Shown here one piece after another: positions 63,990 to 64,000 of a stretch of DNA of 64,000 nt; within the stretch, counting starts at the first letter, position 1; every line of letters starts with the position of its first letter. The stretch comes from Desulfocapsaceae bacterium (GTDB lineage: Bacteria; Desulfobacterota; Desulfobulbia; Desulfobulbales; Desulfocapsaceae): the NCBI GenBank assembly GCA_031292275.1, contig JARLHL010000114.1:1-64000 (forward strand), given 5' to 3'. A program made the translations under genes and the position numbers. Under the pieces are notes generated by a model. That model saw nothing but the letters and a program-made list of their open reading frames with translations. It ran no database searches and was not told where the DNA came from.

Positions 63990-64000
63990 CTCAGCCGCTT

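Overview
The window reads as chromosome of a free-living anaerobe of the Desulfobacterota (former Deltaproteobacteria), most likely near the sulfate- or sulfur-metabolising Desulfobulbales. This is an inference from content: HdrA/HdrD-type iron-sulfur proteins, an Mvh-like [NiFe] hydrogenase, a UGA-encoded selenocysteine protein, PEP-CTERM genes, four sigma-54 activators with recognisable -24/-12 promoters, and seven histidine kinases in 64 kb. Coding DNA is GC-rich and the longer intergenic gaps are AT-rich. No rRNA, tRNA, CRISPR array, insertion sequence or prophage was found.

Layout. 1-1912: 3' part of an hdrD/hdrA redox operon (minus), hdrA cut by the window edge. 3037-5351: a LysR regulator whose only plausible start is ATC, a pterin-binding (AcsE/MtrH-like) methyltransferase and a transglutaminase-like protein. 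5502-9929: complete branched-chain amino acid-type ABC transporter livKHMGF (minus). 10147-10695: membrane-anchored TlpA-like thioredoxin with an in-frame TGA at the first position of its CxxC motif, followed by a SECIS-like hairpin. 11003-14952: zraP-zraR-zraS-like metal/envelope stress module with a sigma-54 promoter and upstream palindrome. 15088-17806: MerA-like flavoprotein, DJ-1/PfpI protein and a 72-residue protein made of four 18-residue repeats. 18132-22477: hybrid kinase and an HDOD-GAF-kinase. 23036-25923: methyltransferase, periplasmic protein, CreA, DUF2127 protein. 26320-35179: chemoreceptor, kinase plus NtrC-type regulator, then a sigma-54 operon usp / cytidylate-kinase-like / TSUP transporter / receiver. 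35322-42367: exosortase-associated acyltransferase, PEP-CTERM protein with its own sigma-54 promoter and perfect palindrome, and a GAF-kinase/NtrC-type pair. 42438-49223: lipoprotein, phospholipase D-like protein, GH108 muramidase, and a zinc-ribbon/SPFH pair. 49751-53366: methyltransferase, DUF4388 protein, second HDOD-GAF-kinase. 54002-58185: [NiFe] hydrogenase operon (V4R, small, large, ferredoxin, V4R, protease). 58210-63400: receiver-DUF4388-roadblock fusion, NtrC-type regulator, PAS/GAF kinase and a roadblock protein.

How it fits together. Kinase/activator pairs sit beside genes carrying sigma-54 promoters with palindromes upstream (zraP, the usp-TSUP operon, the PEP-CTERM gene), so at least three local regulatory circuits can be proposed from sequence. 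A dispersed intergenic element of about 95 bp occurs at least seven times, usually touching the stop codon or 5' side of signalling or redox genes; in one case it supplies the C-terminal codons of a kinase. The strongest unusual items are that repeat family, the selenoprotein, the V4R-flanked hydrogenase operon, the receiver-DUF4388-roadblock fusion with an apparent internal start, and the NPYTG repeat protein.
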